This document shows, piece by piece, positions 1 to 7,477 of a stretch of 64,000 nt of DNA. Location: the NCBI RefSeq assembly GCF_042649045.1, contig NZ_JBHSEF010000011.1:1-64000 (forward strand). Reading direction: 5' to 3'. The translations under genes and the position numbers were made by a program. This DNA is from Chryseomicrobium palamuruense. Its GTDB lineage: Bacteria > Bacillota > Bacilli > Bacillales_A > Planococcaceae. Positions within the stretch are counted from its first letter, which is position 1; each line of letters starts with the position of its first letter. Below the pieces are notes generated by a model that was not told where the DNA came from, ran no database searches, and was given only the letters and a program-made list of their open reading frames with translations.

Positions 1-39
1 CCACTATCAAATATCAGATGTGAAATAGTTCAAAAAGGT

Positions 40-68
40 CCGGCCAGGGTTTTTGGCCGGATTTTCTT
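40..68 (+). terminator. Rho-independent terminator of an upstream gene
   Basis: A six-base-pair GC stem (CCGGCC at 40-45, GGCCGG at 55-60) is followed by ATTTTCTT. It presumably ends the transcription unit lying left of the window, so ctaG is not simply co-transcribed with it. Confidence 0.8.
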
Positions 69-91
69 ATGTGGGATTTCAGAGCGAGCTT

Positions 92-228
92 GCTCCACAT
101 CTAGGTGAAATCGAGTTGCGCACGCTTGAAATCCATGCCAAATGCCATCGCGGCCATTGAGTCAAAGGACGCCTCATTGGCTCCGCCTGATTTTCTCGGA
201 GTTTCTGGAGCAGGTGGCTCCACATCTA
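92..228 (-). repeat. Modular dispersed repeat, copy 1 (minus orientation)
   Basis: The 12-base sequence GCTCCACATCTA occurs at 92-103 and 217-228, 125 bases apart. Between them, on the minus strand, lie CCAGAAACTCCGA (196-208) and GCGATGGCATTT (140-151). Both are also found in the same order and nearly the same spacing in the element at 42292-42443. The flanking direct repeats differ between copies while the core is shared. An open frame across it on the minus strand (101-322) looks fortuitous. It fills most of the gene-free 1-315 stretch. Confidence 0.7.
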
Positions 229-251
229 AATGATTGTTCACCTCCTGTTCA

Positions 252-280
252 TTGATAGTCCTTAGTTTAGTGGATATAAT
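252..280 (+). promoter_or_regulatory. Sigma-A promoter of ctaG
   Basis: TTGATA (252-257), a 17-base spacer and TATAAT (275-280) form a near-consensus vegetative promoter about 35 bases before the ctaG start. Confidence 0.85.
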
Positions 281-315
281 AAGGTTAACGAATGAAAAAG
301 GAGAGGTGACACACC

Positions 316-1236
316 TTGTCATTAAGTATCTTTGGCTTTCAAGCCAATTGGAGTCCTTATTTTCTCATTTCACTTCTCGTCATTACGGCATTCTATTTTT
401 ATGTGACTGTTAAAAAACGCAATGCGTTTCAAGAATCCGAACCTCTTACTCGAAACGAAATCGGTTATTTTATGTCAGGTATGGTTCTTCTTTATATCAT
501 CAAAGGATCACCTGTAGATATTCTCGGTCACATTCTATTTGCTGTTCATATGGGACAGATGGCCTTTTTATTATTACTCGTCCCTATACTATTGATGAAA
601 GGAATACCGTGGTGGGTTTGGGAAGCCATCTTACGAAAGTCGGCTATACGAAAACCACTGCAGTTCTTAACAAAACCACTTTTATCTCTTATCATTTTTA
701 GTATGTTTTTTTCGTTTTATCATATTCCATTGATTCATGACCAAATCAAAATGAATGAATTGGTGCATGCGACTGTCACATCACTTCTTTTCTTGTCGGC
801 ATTTTTAATGTGGTGGTCTGTCATAGATGTGACGAGAAATCAAAAGACACTTCATGGATTGAAAAAAATTGGCTTTATCATAGCAAGTGCTGTTCTCATT
901 ACACCTGCATGTGCCTTGATTATTTTTGCTTCTGAGCCTATGTATGCGACATACACAGAATCAGATGCATGGTTGAAGTCTATGGAACTTTGTGTACCTG
1001 CATCAACTCTAGCAGATATTGATCAAGCCGGTATCACATTGTCTGGACCTGAATTATTTACGGGTATGTCTGCAGTTGAAGATCAACAGCTTGGCGGAAT
1101 AATTATGAAGATCATTCAAGAAGTGATCTATGCCGTCCTATTGGCATCTGTCTTCTTTACTTGGTACCGGAACGAACAAGCTGGTGCAGATGAAATTACC
1201 GAACAAGCTATGCGTGATTTACAAGCTAAAGCCTAA
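316..1236 (+). CDS. ctaG: Cytochrome c oxidase assembly factor CtaG
   Basis: A 306-residue polytopic membrane protein of the caa3-type CtaG family, which in Bacillus is needed to assemble active caa3 cytochrome c oxidase at the cytoplasmic membrane. About seven hydrophobic segments are visible, and the length is close to the Bacillus protein. The start is TTG, chosen because AAAGGAGAGGTG lies upstream at the proper distance and no better start follows. It has its own promoter and is followed 20 bases later by a DUF420 gene, probably co-transcribed. The structural oxidase genes would be expected to the left but are outside the window. Confidence 0.93.
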   Translation: MSLSIFGFQANWSPYFLISLLVITAFYFYVTVKKRNAFQESEPLTRNEIGYFMSGMVLLYIIKGSPVDILGHILFAVHMGQMAFLLLLVPILLMKGIPWWVWEAILRKSAIRKPLQFLTKPLLSLIIFSMFFSFYHIPLIHDQIKMNELVHATVTSLLFLSAFLMWWSVIDVTRNQKTLHGLKKIGFIIASAVLITPACALIIFASEPMYATYTESDAWLKSMELCVPASTLADIDQAGITLSGPELFTGMSAVEDQQLGGIIMKIIQEVIYAVLLASVFFTWYRNEQAGADEITEQAMRDLQAKA

Positions 1237-1256
1237 GGAATTGAGGGAAATCACTT

Positions 1257-1718
1257 ATGTCATTACCGTTGTTACCTACTATTAGTACATTCTTCATCGT
1301 TTTAAGTGCGATTCTTGTAGCCATAGGATGGGCACTGATCAAGCAACGAAAAATTGAAGCACATAAAAAGACGATGCTCGCTGCAGCGGTTTCCGCATTA
1401 ACGTTCTTCATCATTTATGTGTCACGTACACTTTTTATAGGAAATACTGCATTTGGTGGACCAGATGATATCAAAATTTACTACACACTGTTTTTAATAT
1501 TCCATATTATTTTAGCTACTACAGGTGCTGTATTCGGTCTCACGACTCTGTACCTAGGCTTGAAAAATAATTTGGAAAAACACCGCAAGTGGGGACCTAT
1601 CACATCAGTTGTTTGGTTCTTCGTAGCCATCACTGGAGTTGCCGTTTACTTATTACTGTATGTATTTTATACAGGTGGAGAGACGACGTCCGTCTTCAAA
1701 GCTATATTTGGCCACTAA
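1257..1718 (+). CDS. DUF420 membrane protein (CtaM/YozB-like)
   Basis: A 153-residue protein with about five transmembrane segments and the DUF420 pattern: a His/Lys-rich turn near residues 31-41, an Arg after the second helix, and a His in the middle. Family members include B. subtilis YozB and S. aureus CtaM, the latter required for maturation of a haem-copper quinol oxidase. The start ATG follows GAGGGAAATC. It lies directly behind ctaG and ahead of a strong terminator, so the two likely form a small oxidase-assembly operon. Which oxidase it serves cannot be told from this window. Confidence 0.85.
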   Translation: MSLPLLPTISTFFIVLSAILVAIGWALIKQRKIEAHKKTMLAAAVSALTFFIIYVSRTLFIGNTAFGGPDDIKIYYTLFLIFHIILATTGAVFGLTTLYLGLKNNLEKHRKWGPITSVVWFFVAITGVAVYLLLYVFYTGGETTSVFKAIFGH

Positions 1719-1725
1719 TACAGAA

Positions 1726-1760
1726 AAAACCCTTTTGAGTAAAACTCAAAAGGGTTTTCT
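1726..1760 (+). terminator. Bidirectional terminator between DUF420 gene and AI-2E family gene
   Basis: A perfect 15-bp stem (1726-1740 with 1744-1758) with a three-base loop has an A run on its left and a T run on its right. It can therefore serve both converging transcripts. Confidence 0.9.
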
Positions 1761-2821
1761 TATAATTTAAAATTCATTTTAATAATACCGGCTTCTTTTG
1801 CAGTCGTAAATACAATTACCACAAGAGGACCCACTATGAAACCAACGAGTCCAAAGAGTTTGGCTCCTATAAACATGGCAATCAAGACGGCGAGAGGGGA
1901 GAGCCCCATCTGTGCACCCATCACTTTCGGTTCCACAGAACGACGAATGATCAACAAAATCACAGCTAAAATGGCAAGCTTTGTTCCAAGTGCGACATTA
2001 CCCATGGCAAATGCTCCAATCGACCATGGTGCTAGGATGATAATGGAACCGAGAATCGGAATGACATCAATAATCCAAATAACTAGAGACATGACTATGG
2101 CATACTCTGGAATGATAATGAAGAGTCCCACCAAGCTTACAAATAATATTATAAAACTCACTAAAATTTGTGCTTTCATAAAACCTACAATGACTCGTCG
2201 AATTCCTGAATACATAAAGAGGATTTTATCCGCTGTTTCATTTGAGAAGTAACTGAAAAAGCTCCCGCGTAACGAGGGTAGATCTAACATAAATAAGAAG
2301 AGAGCAATCAAAAAGACAATGAAGCTGACGAGTAGAGAAGGAATCTCTGTCAGTAGAGACGTGATATTCTCATAGTTGACAATGTTTAATAAGGAACGCT
2401 GTAGTGATGCTATTGTAGAATCCAATTCGGATTGGATTGATTTGACTACTTCTAGTGGCAACCCTTGCGTCATATCAAAGAGTTGGTTTTGTATATTGAT
2501 CCAAATGCCCCCTAGGTCATTCAAATACGACGGGAACGCTTTCGACCAGTCAATGACTCTTGAAATAAGGGAAGTAATCATAAAGTAGAACAGTAATATA
2601 AATAATCCGAAAGTAACGGTGTAATTGATAATTACGGCCGCCTTTCGAGAGAGTTTAAAGCGGTTTTGTGAGAAATGTACAAGTGGCTCAATCATAATCG
2701 CTACGATTAGAGCAAAGAGAATAGGTAACGATACGGGCAGTATAACAAAAAATACAACTGCAGCTACAATGAGTAAGAGGATATTGCGGAAAAGTACGCG
2801 GTCCATAAATTTTACTTTCAC
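1760..2821 (-). CDS. AI-2E family membrane transporter (YtvI-like)
   Basis: A 353-residue protein of the AI-2E/PerM/YtvI exporter-like family. It has paired hydrophobic segments at the N-terminus, a soluble amphipathic region around residues 80-150, then several helices. Family landmarks are the I-P-I-L-G-S segment around residue 255 and a G-P-L-V-V-I stretch near the C-terminus. Members include the sporulation protein YtvI and permeases implicated in ion or signal export; the substrate here is unknown. It is convergent with the oxidase-assembly operon and lies downstream of yugN on the same strand, separated by a terminator. Confidence 0.8.
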   Translation of the reverse strand: MKVKFMDRVLFRNILLLIVAAVVFFVILPVSLPILFALIVAIMIEPLVHFSQNRFKLSRKAAVIINYTVTFGLFILLFYFMITSLISRVIDWSKAFPSYLNDLGGIWINIQNQLFDMTQGLPLEVVKSIQSELDSTIASLQRSLLNIVNYENITSLLTEIPSLLVSFIVFLIALFLFMLDLPSLRGSFFSYFSNETADKILFMYSGIRRVIVGFMKAQILVSFIILFVSLVGLFIIIPEYAIVMSLVIWIIDVIPILGSIIILAPWSIGAFAMGNVALGTKLAILAVILLIIRRSVEPKVMGAQMGLSPLAVLIAMFIGAKLFGLVGFIVGPLVVIVFTTAKEAGIIKMNFKL

Positions 2822-2847
2822 ATGATGAACTCCTTTATAGATATGTA

Positions 2848-2880
2848 TGAAAAAAGAGTAGAGTGATCTCTACTCTTTTG
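2848..2880 (-). terminator. Terminator downstream of yugN-like gene
   Basis: A 12-bp perfect stem (2852-2863 with 2868-2879) with a TGAT loop. On the minus strand it is followed by a T run, so it ends the yugN transcript before the AI-2E gene. Confidence 0.75.
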
Positions 2881-2882
2881 TG

Positions 2883-3248
2883 TTATGCGCGAATTTCAAA
2901 AGCAGCTAACTCAGCTTTAATAGCTGCAAGTGTTTGTTCACATGATTTTAATAAATGTTTTGGGAACACTTCATCTTCACCATATTCCACACCGTGTGGA
3001 TAATAGTGCTTACCAACTGCAGGTTTCATTAGTGTCATCATCGCATCATGAGCACCAACATCTCCATCTGTTGTATACGTGAAAACGCGTAAGTAGTATG
3101 TGCCTTCGCGAATTACATATTTCTTGTCATACGTAGCACGTTCATAGTCCCATGCACCAGCACGTACCATTCCATGTTTGTTCATAATGTCGTCTAGTAG
3201 ATTAAGATCCACTACCATGTTTTCTAGACCAGTATTTTCAAAATACAT
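2883..3248 (-). CDS. yugN: YugN-like family protein
   Basis: A 121-residue soluble protein that I recognise as YugN-like from the N-terminal FENTGLEN motif, the RAG.WDYERATYDKK segment near residues 35-47 and the GKHYYPHGVEYGEDE segment near residues 79-93. Family function is not established. The start ATG follows a good AGGAGGGTG ribosome site. A TATACT-like -10 lies on the minus strand near 3290. It is divergent from the CAP-domain gene. Confidence 0.85.
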   Translation of the reverse strand: MYFENTGLENMVVDLNLLDDIMNKHGMVRAGAWDYERATYDKKYVIREGTYYLRVFTYTTDGDVGAHDAMMTLMKPAVGKHYYPHGVEYGEDEVFPKHLLKSCEQTLAAIKAELAAFEIRA

Positions 3249-3327
3249 GGAACACCCTCCTTTAGGTTCTAACCCTATTTCTTCTACTTAATAGTATAGG
3301 AAAAAAGTGAATGATGCAATGACAACA

Positions 3328-3357
3328 TTGTGTCAGAACTACAGTCACTGCTATACT
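3328..3357 (+). promoter_or_regulatory. Putative sigma-A promoter of the CAP-domain gene
   Basis: TTGTGT (3328-3333), an 18-base spacer and TATACT (3352-3357), 20 bases upstream of the start codon. The -35 is imperfect. Confidence 0.5.
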
Positions 3358-3376
3358 TAAGGTAACAGGAGGTGGA

Positions 3377-4456
3377 GTGAAAGTGAACAATTTAGCCAAA
3401 TTATTTATTGCAGCTGCAGTTGTCATTTTTGCTTTTATTCTCTTCGATCAGCCTGTCCAAGAAAATGAAATTCTAACCGAAGAAAAACCAACCGGACAAG
3501 TGCTTCCGCAGGAAAATTTGTTCGAGTCAACACCAGACTATAATATTTTCTCCCGACCAAAAGAGGGATTATCAACCTTTATTGGACAATCTATCGAGTC
3601 GTTCGAAGAAGTATACGGCAAACCAGCTCGAATTGAACCTTCCGTCTATGGATACGAATGGTATATCTATAAATTGTCATCGCGAGCTTATCAAATGGTC
3701 GGTGTGGAAAATGGTGTCATCAACCAGATTTATGCTGCTGGAGACGACGTCAAAGTGATGCCTTATCAAATCGGCCAATCCGTGGAAGACATTTACCGCT
3801 TTACCATCGTCCTTCCGGAAATCGGACTGCAGCTTGAAGATAATTATTATGTCTTTTCATTATCACCTACAGATACAAAACGAAGAATACTTGTTCAGTA
3901 TGATGAACTTTTTGCTCAGCTATACATTGATACATTTGATAATGAACTTGAAGGTGTCCGTTTTATTGACCCTAAAACGTTGATTCTACACCGCTCGTAT
4001 GACATCTATTATGAAGGGGAAATTATTGATGCTGTAATTCCAGCTTCTTCCATTCAAAATGCGGTGAACCGAGCAGCAGAGAGAGAATTGACGGACCTGA
4101 CGAATCTACATCGTCTGCAACACGACTTAAATCCACTGAACAGTCATGCAGCTCTTCAAACCATTGCCCGTGACTTTAGTGAAGAGCTTGCGAAGAGTGG
4201 GACGGGAGATGTAAACAGCTTCGAACTGTCGAAATACGAAGATAAGCTTCAGGAATATGAAATTAAATTTACGAAGGCCGGTGGGAACAGTGCGGCATTA
4301 TACAAAGATCCGATTGAAGCGATCAATGGCTGGATAAATTCAAAAGAGCATAGAGAGACGATTTTAGAACCGTCTTATACGCACTTAGGAATTGGTGTGT
4401 TTTCCCAGTATTACACACAGAATTTTATTGAATTTCAGGAAGAGGAGATCGAATGA
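3377..4456 (+). CDS. ylbC: CAP-domain protein with CAP-associated N-terminal domain (YlbC-like)
   Basis: 359 residues. An uncleaved signal anchor (residues about 6-22) is followed by a CAP-associated domain (about 50-200) and a C-terminal CAP/SCP-like domain (about 240-350), with N-x-x-R-L-Q-H-D-L-N-P-L and E-H-R-E-T-I-L-E motifs. The architecture matches B. subtilis YlbC, whose gene also lies in the ctaG-ylb region; its role is unknown. The GTG start at 3377 follows AGGAGGT; an in-frame GTG six bases on is an alternative. The 3' end overlaps the opposing aspartokinase-like gene by 32 bases. Confidence 0.85.
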   Translation: MKVNNLAKLFIAAAVVIFAFILFDQPVQENEILTEEKPTGQVLPQENLFESTPDYNIFSRPKEGLSTFIGQSIESFEEVYGKPARIEPSVYGYEWYIYKLSSRAYQMVGVENGVINQIYAAGDDVKVMPYQIGQSVEDIYRFTIVLPEIGLQLEDNYYVFSLSPTDTKRRILVQYDELFAQLYIDTFDNELEGVRFIDPKTLILHRSYDIYYEGEIIDAVIPASSIQNAVNRAAERELTDLTNLHRLQHDLNPLNSHAALQTIARDFSEELAKSGTGDVNSFELSKYEDKLQEYEIKFTKAGGNSAALYKDPIEAINGWINSKEHRETILEPSYTHLGIGVFSQYYTQNFIEFQEEEIE

Positions 4457-5126
4457 CCGTTCCCTCGGAGTTTAGTGTATAGGATCGTATTTCAATCGGG
4501 ATATGGTGAAGGGCAGCATAGTGCGCTGCTCTTTTTTGTATGACGTCACATTCAGCGAGCTGAGCGTGGGTAAGAGAAGAAACAAGAGTTTGACTAGAAG
4601 CAGGATAATAAACGCCAGGTACATCTTTAAAAAATATGGCTTGGCATCCAAGGTGCTGAGCATACAATAGGGCGGAAAAATCGCTGCCGCCTCTACCTAA
4701 CGTCTGAAAATGTCCGGCTTCTGTTAGGTATTGAAAACCAGGGACGATGATAGCATCTACTTGAGTGAGTCGCTTTTCAATGGCAGAAAGATCTACTTGA
4801 ATATCGCCATCACTACCATATATTCCTGCGTCAAGCCCATACATCAGCTCACAGGCAATGTCGTGTGTTTTTAGAAGTGCTGTAAGTACTGCGCTTGCAA
4901 TAAATTCACCACATGATTTTACCAGATGGACTTCCTTCGAATCTTCTTCCCACTCTGTCAATTGTAATAGTGTATCCGTGGCATAGGGGTCTCCAGCTCT
5001 TCCCATCGCAGAAATAACAGCAACTACTTTTTTTCCTTCTTTCACAGCGTCTATGATTCGGTGACACACCTCCTCCCGAGAGACACTGTTTTGCATCGCC
5101 CATCCTCCATATTTATGCACAACCAC
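4425..5126 (-). CDS. Aspartokinase-like protein lacking ACT domains (DapG-like)
   Basis: 233 residues corresponding to the amino-acid-kinase catalytic domain only. The segment S-A-M-G-R-x-G-D-P-Y-A-T-D near residue 40, the GRGGSDFSA motif near 145 and K-x-V-P-G-V-Y near 168 are closest to aspartokinase I (DapG). The usual C-terminal ACT pair (about 160 residues) that binds the feedback inhibitor is missing. The N-terminal KFGGTS motif reads KYGGWA. I chose the GTG at 5126 because it keeps KYGG; the ATG at 5096 has the better ribosome site (GGAGG) but would remove this motif. It is divergent from a MurE-like ligase, so a role in DAP/lysine supply or a non-catalytic role are both possible. Confidence 0.75.
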   Translation of the reverse strand: MVVHKYGGWAMQNSVSREEVCHRIIDAVKEGKKVVAVISAMGRAGDPYATDTLLQLTEWEEDSKEVHLVKSCGEFIASAVLTALLKTHDIACELMYGLDAGIYGSDGDIQVDLSAIEKRLTQVDAIIVPGFQYLTEAGHFQTLGRGGSDFSALLYAQHLGCQAIFFKDVPGVYYPASSQTLVSSLTHAQLAECDVIQKRAAHYAALHHIPIEIRSYTLNSEGTVIRSPLPEIQ

Positions 5127-5166
5127 TGAAAGAGGGTCTTTGGCTTTCCCATTTCATGACCTCCCG

Positions 5167-5197
5167 ACATAAGATAGTTCGAGTACAAACTTACAAT
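5167..5197 (+). promoter_or_regulatory. Possible sigma-E-like promoter of the MurE-family gene
   Basis: CTTACAAT (5190-5197) differs at one base from the sigma-E -10 CATACAAT. A weak CATAAGA (5168-5174) lies 15 bases upstream. There is no sigma-A -35 at the right distance from the overlapping TACAAT. The match is suggestive only. Confidence 0.3.
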
Positions 5198-5234
5198 ATG
5201 TGTGGAACCCTATTTTGTGTAAGGAAGTGAGAAG

Positions 5235-6500
5235 GTGATTAGCTCGTTGGCACTTGATTCGGTGTGGATTGGAAAAGAGAGAAGTTCCTTGTTTTACTAT
5301 TTAAAAAAGGTGGAGGATCATTCCGAAGAAGAGGCAGATAGTTATTTGATTCATGAAAAAAATTACACATATTTTTCAAAAGGGCGAATACCTCGACTGG
5401 AGTTTAAAGAAAATGGGGAAATTCTTTCAATTTATGAGCTTCGTCGATTTATTTCTAACTATACAACTTTTCGATTGGCTACGTTGCGACACGTGAAAAC
5501 GTGGATTGGCATTACCGGGACAAATGGAAAGACCACCACACTTTACTTTTTGGAGCAACTTGTTAGAGATAATGTACGAATTGGCACGATAGGAACTCTC
5601 GGTGTCCGCATCAATGGAGAACTAGTAAAGCAGTGTTTTTCTCCTAATACGACATTGCCGCTATTTGAATTGATTCGAGCTGCTGAGCTATGCGAGAGAG
5701 AAAAATGTGAGGTCATTGCTCTAGAAGCCTCTTCCATCGGATACGTAGAAGGGCGTCTCCTGGGTATTCCCTTCAATTGTATGATTGCCCATGAAGTAAG
5801 TCAGGACCATCTTGATTATCATTTGGACTTCGAGACTTACTTAAAAATTAAACAGGAAATCGTTCAGTTGGCAAATATCGCCATCGTCAGTCAACGAGCG
5901 TTTAGTCAAGGCTTACGCACGAAAGAGAATATAGTTGTTCCTACACAAGCAGATGTCATTGAGTTGAATAAGCAATGTGCTATTGAAGCATGTAAGAGAA
6001 TGGGACTCAGTTATCTGAATGCCGAATTAGAATTGCCACCTGGACGCTATGAGAAAAAAACATTTGGTTCATTTCAAGTTGTGATTGATTATGCGCATAC
6101 CCCGGATGCGCTTGAAAGGTTGGTCAAGGCATTTCCTAAAGAGAAACTACACCTCGTAGTGGGTTGCGGAGGAGACCGAGATAGAGGGAAAAGAAGAGAA
6201 ATGGCTCGTATAGCTTTTCACCATGCACAGAATTGTGTCTTTACGATGGATAATCCAAGATATGAACCTTGTTTGCAGCCTCTCCTTGATTTGCAAGCAG
6301 CGGCACCTCAAGCACTCATCATTCCGGACCGAAGGCTTGCCATCTGGTATGTATTAGAAACGGCAAAAGAAGGGGACACCATTATAATTGCTGGAAAGGG
6401 AAATGAAAAGACGATGCTTTTGCATCATCTTTCCGTTCCGTATTCCGATCACGCTGTTATTGAGGAGTGGGCAAATCAATCACAAAGAATGACCCTGTAG
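5235..6500 (+). CDS. MurE-family Mur ligase, atypical N-terminus
   Basis: 421 residues. The central ATPase domain has GITGTNGKTTT (92-102), E-A-S-S near 160 and SQDHLDYH near 182 with the lysine expected to be carbamylated downstream. The C-terminal domain has DYAHTPDAL, the GCGGDRDRGKR loop, DNPR (339-342) and GKGNEKT. These are MurE hallmarks, and DNPR is the motif of meso-DAP-adding enzymes. The N-terminal UDP-sugar domain is short (about 85 residues) and I cannot recognise its usual motifs. The GTG start follows AAGGAAGTGAG. No murE is present in the cell wall cluster at 21-31 kb. Substrate is unproven. Confidence 0.8.
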   Translation: MISSLALDSVWIGKERSSLFYYLKKVEDHSEEEADSYLIHEKNYTYFSKGRIPRLEFKENGEILSIYELRRFISNYTTFRLATLRHVKTWIGITGTNGKTTTLYFLEQLVRDNVRIGTIGTLGVRINGELVKQCFSPNTTLPLFELIRAAELCEREKCEVIALEASSIGYVEGRLLGIPFNCMIAHEVSQDHLDYHLDFETYLKIKQEIVQLANIAIVSQRAFSQGLRTKENIVVPTQADVIELNKQCAIEACKRMGLSYLNAELELPPGRYEKKTFGSFQVVIDYAHTPDALERLVKAFPKEKLHLVVGCGGDRDRGKRREMARIAFHHAQNCVFTMDNPRYEPCLQPLLDLQAAAPQALIIPDRRLAIWYVLETAKEGDTIIIAGKGNEKTMLLHHLSVPYSDHAVIEEWANQSQRMTL

Positions 6501-6948
6501 CGTAGGCGATTTTTTGACCACTCTCTGAGTACGCAGATGCTTCTAGTACAAGTGTTTGCCGTCCTTTATGTATATATGATGCTGTAGCGTAAATCATCGG
6601 GTCATTCGTAGCTTTTGTATAATGAACCGTCAGATTTGTAGTGACCGCACCTTTTCCTATTGAGCGTAAATCTTTATTCACAAGGAAGCCCATTGCATTG
6701 TCAATCAGTGTAGCAATCACGCCTCCGTGTGGCATGTGAAAGGAGTTGGTACAAAGAGGAGTGACGGGCATTTTGACAGTACACTGATCCTCTGGAAAGG
6801 TGATATCAAATTGAAATGCTGCGTTAATGAATGTAGAATAATCTCCACTACGTTTTTTCTCTAAACTTTTAATGAAGTCCGTAACAAGTTGATGTTCGAC
6901 AGGCGAAGCATCCCTTAAAAAATTTTCAAGTTCATTCGTTTGATGCAT
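6457..6948 (-). CDS. PaaI-family hotdog thioesterase
   Basis: A 163-residue single hotdog-fold protein of the PaaI/acyl-CoA thioesterase group. The motif HGGVIATLIDNAMG (about residues 74-87) forms the hot-dog helix, and the T-T-N-L-T-V-H-Y-T-K strand follows. Such enzymes hydrolyse acyl-CoA thioesters in the cytosol; the acyl group is not predictable here. Its 3' end overlaps the converging MurE-family gene by 44 bases. It is divergent from ricF with only 53 bases between the starts. Confidence 0.82.
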   Translation of the reverse strand: MHQTNELENFLRDASPVEHQLVTDFIKSLEKKRSGDYSTFINAAFQFDITFPEDQCTVKMPVTPLCTNSFHMPHGGVIATLIDNAMGFLVNKDLRSIGKGAVTTNLTVHYTKATNDPMIYATASYIHKGRQTLVLEASAYSESGQKIAYATGSFFVIDLPTPQ

Positions 6949-7001
6949 GGGAGTTTTCCCCTTTCGGTTAATTTGGTATGATGTGAGAGGGAGGGATCAT
7001 C

Positions 7002-7451
7002 ATGCAGATGACATCTGATTGGGTACAAATTCTAGAGGAAGTGGATGAATTAAACCATTTCGTCATGAATTCCGAAGTTGTCCAAATTTATTATCAAGCA
7101 TACCATGATGTCTATTCCAACACTGCGGTCGCTCAGGTGGTAAAAGAGTTTACAAAGCTGAAAGAACAGTATGAAGAAGTTCAACGCTTTGGTAAATATC
7201 ATCCGGATTATAGCACAATCAATAAACAAATTCGTCTGAAAAAGCGAGAAATGGATTTATTGCCGCAAGTAGCCGAATTAAAGGCCGCTGAAAATGATGT
7301 GCAAGATCTATTGGATGAACTCAGTTTACTAATTGCGCACGCTGTTTCAAAAGACATAAAAGTTCCGGTTAGCAATCCATTTTTTCAATCTGCCACAGGT
7401 TCATGTGGGACAGGCTGTGGAACGGGTTCAGGCTGTGCTTGTTCAGCATAA
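7002..7451 (+). CDS. ricF: RicF/YlbF regulatory protein
   Basis: 149 residues, the same length as B. subtilis YlbF. It is helical, with a coiled-coil-prone middle and a cysteine-rich tail at residues 135, 139, 145 and 147. In B. subtilis YlbF (RicF) joins YmcA and YaaT in an Fe-S-carrying complex that acts with RNase Y on mRNA maturation and stimulates sporulation, competence and biofilm formation. The ATG follows AGAGGGAGGG. A terminator follows immediately. The cysteine tail is consistent with cluster ligation. Confidence 0.9.
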   Translation: MQMTSDWVQILEEVDELNHFVMNSEVVQIYYQAYHDVYSNTAVAQVVKEFTKLKEQYEEVQRFGKYHPDYSTINKQIRLKKREMDLLPQVAELKAAENDVQDLLDELSLLIAHAVSKDIKVPVSNPFFQSATGSCGTGCGTGSGCACSA

Positions 7452-7454
7452 AAA

Positions 7455-7477
7455 AGCTCCTTTGGGAGCTTTTTTTA
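7455..7477 (+). terminator. Bidirectional terminator between ricF and GDPD gene
   Basis: Stem AGCTCC (7455-7460) with GGAGCT (7465-7470), loop TTTG, a T run on the right and an A run on the left. It can serve both converging genes. Confidence 0.85.

Noticed and set aside
101..322. 73-codon open frame on the minus strand upstream of ctaG
   Set aside because: It lies over the modular repeat and the ctaG promoter and has no recognisable family. Homologous core sequence at 42.3 kb is not in a comparable frame.
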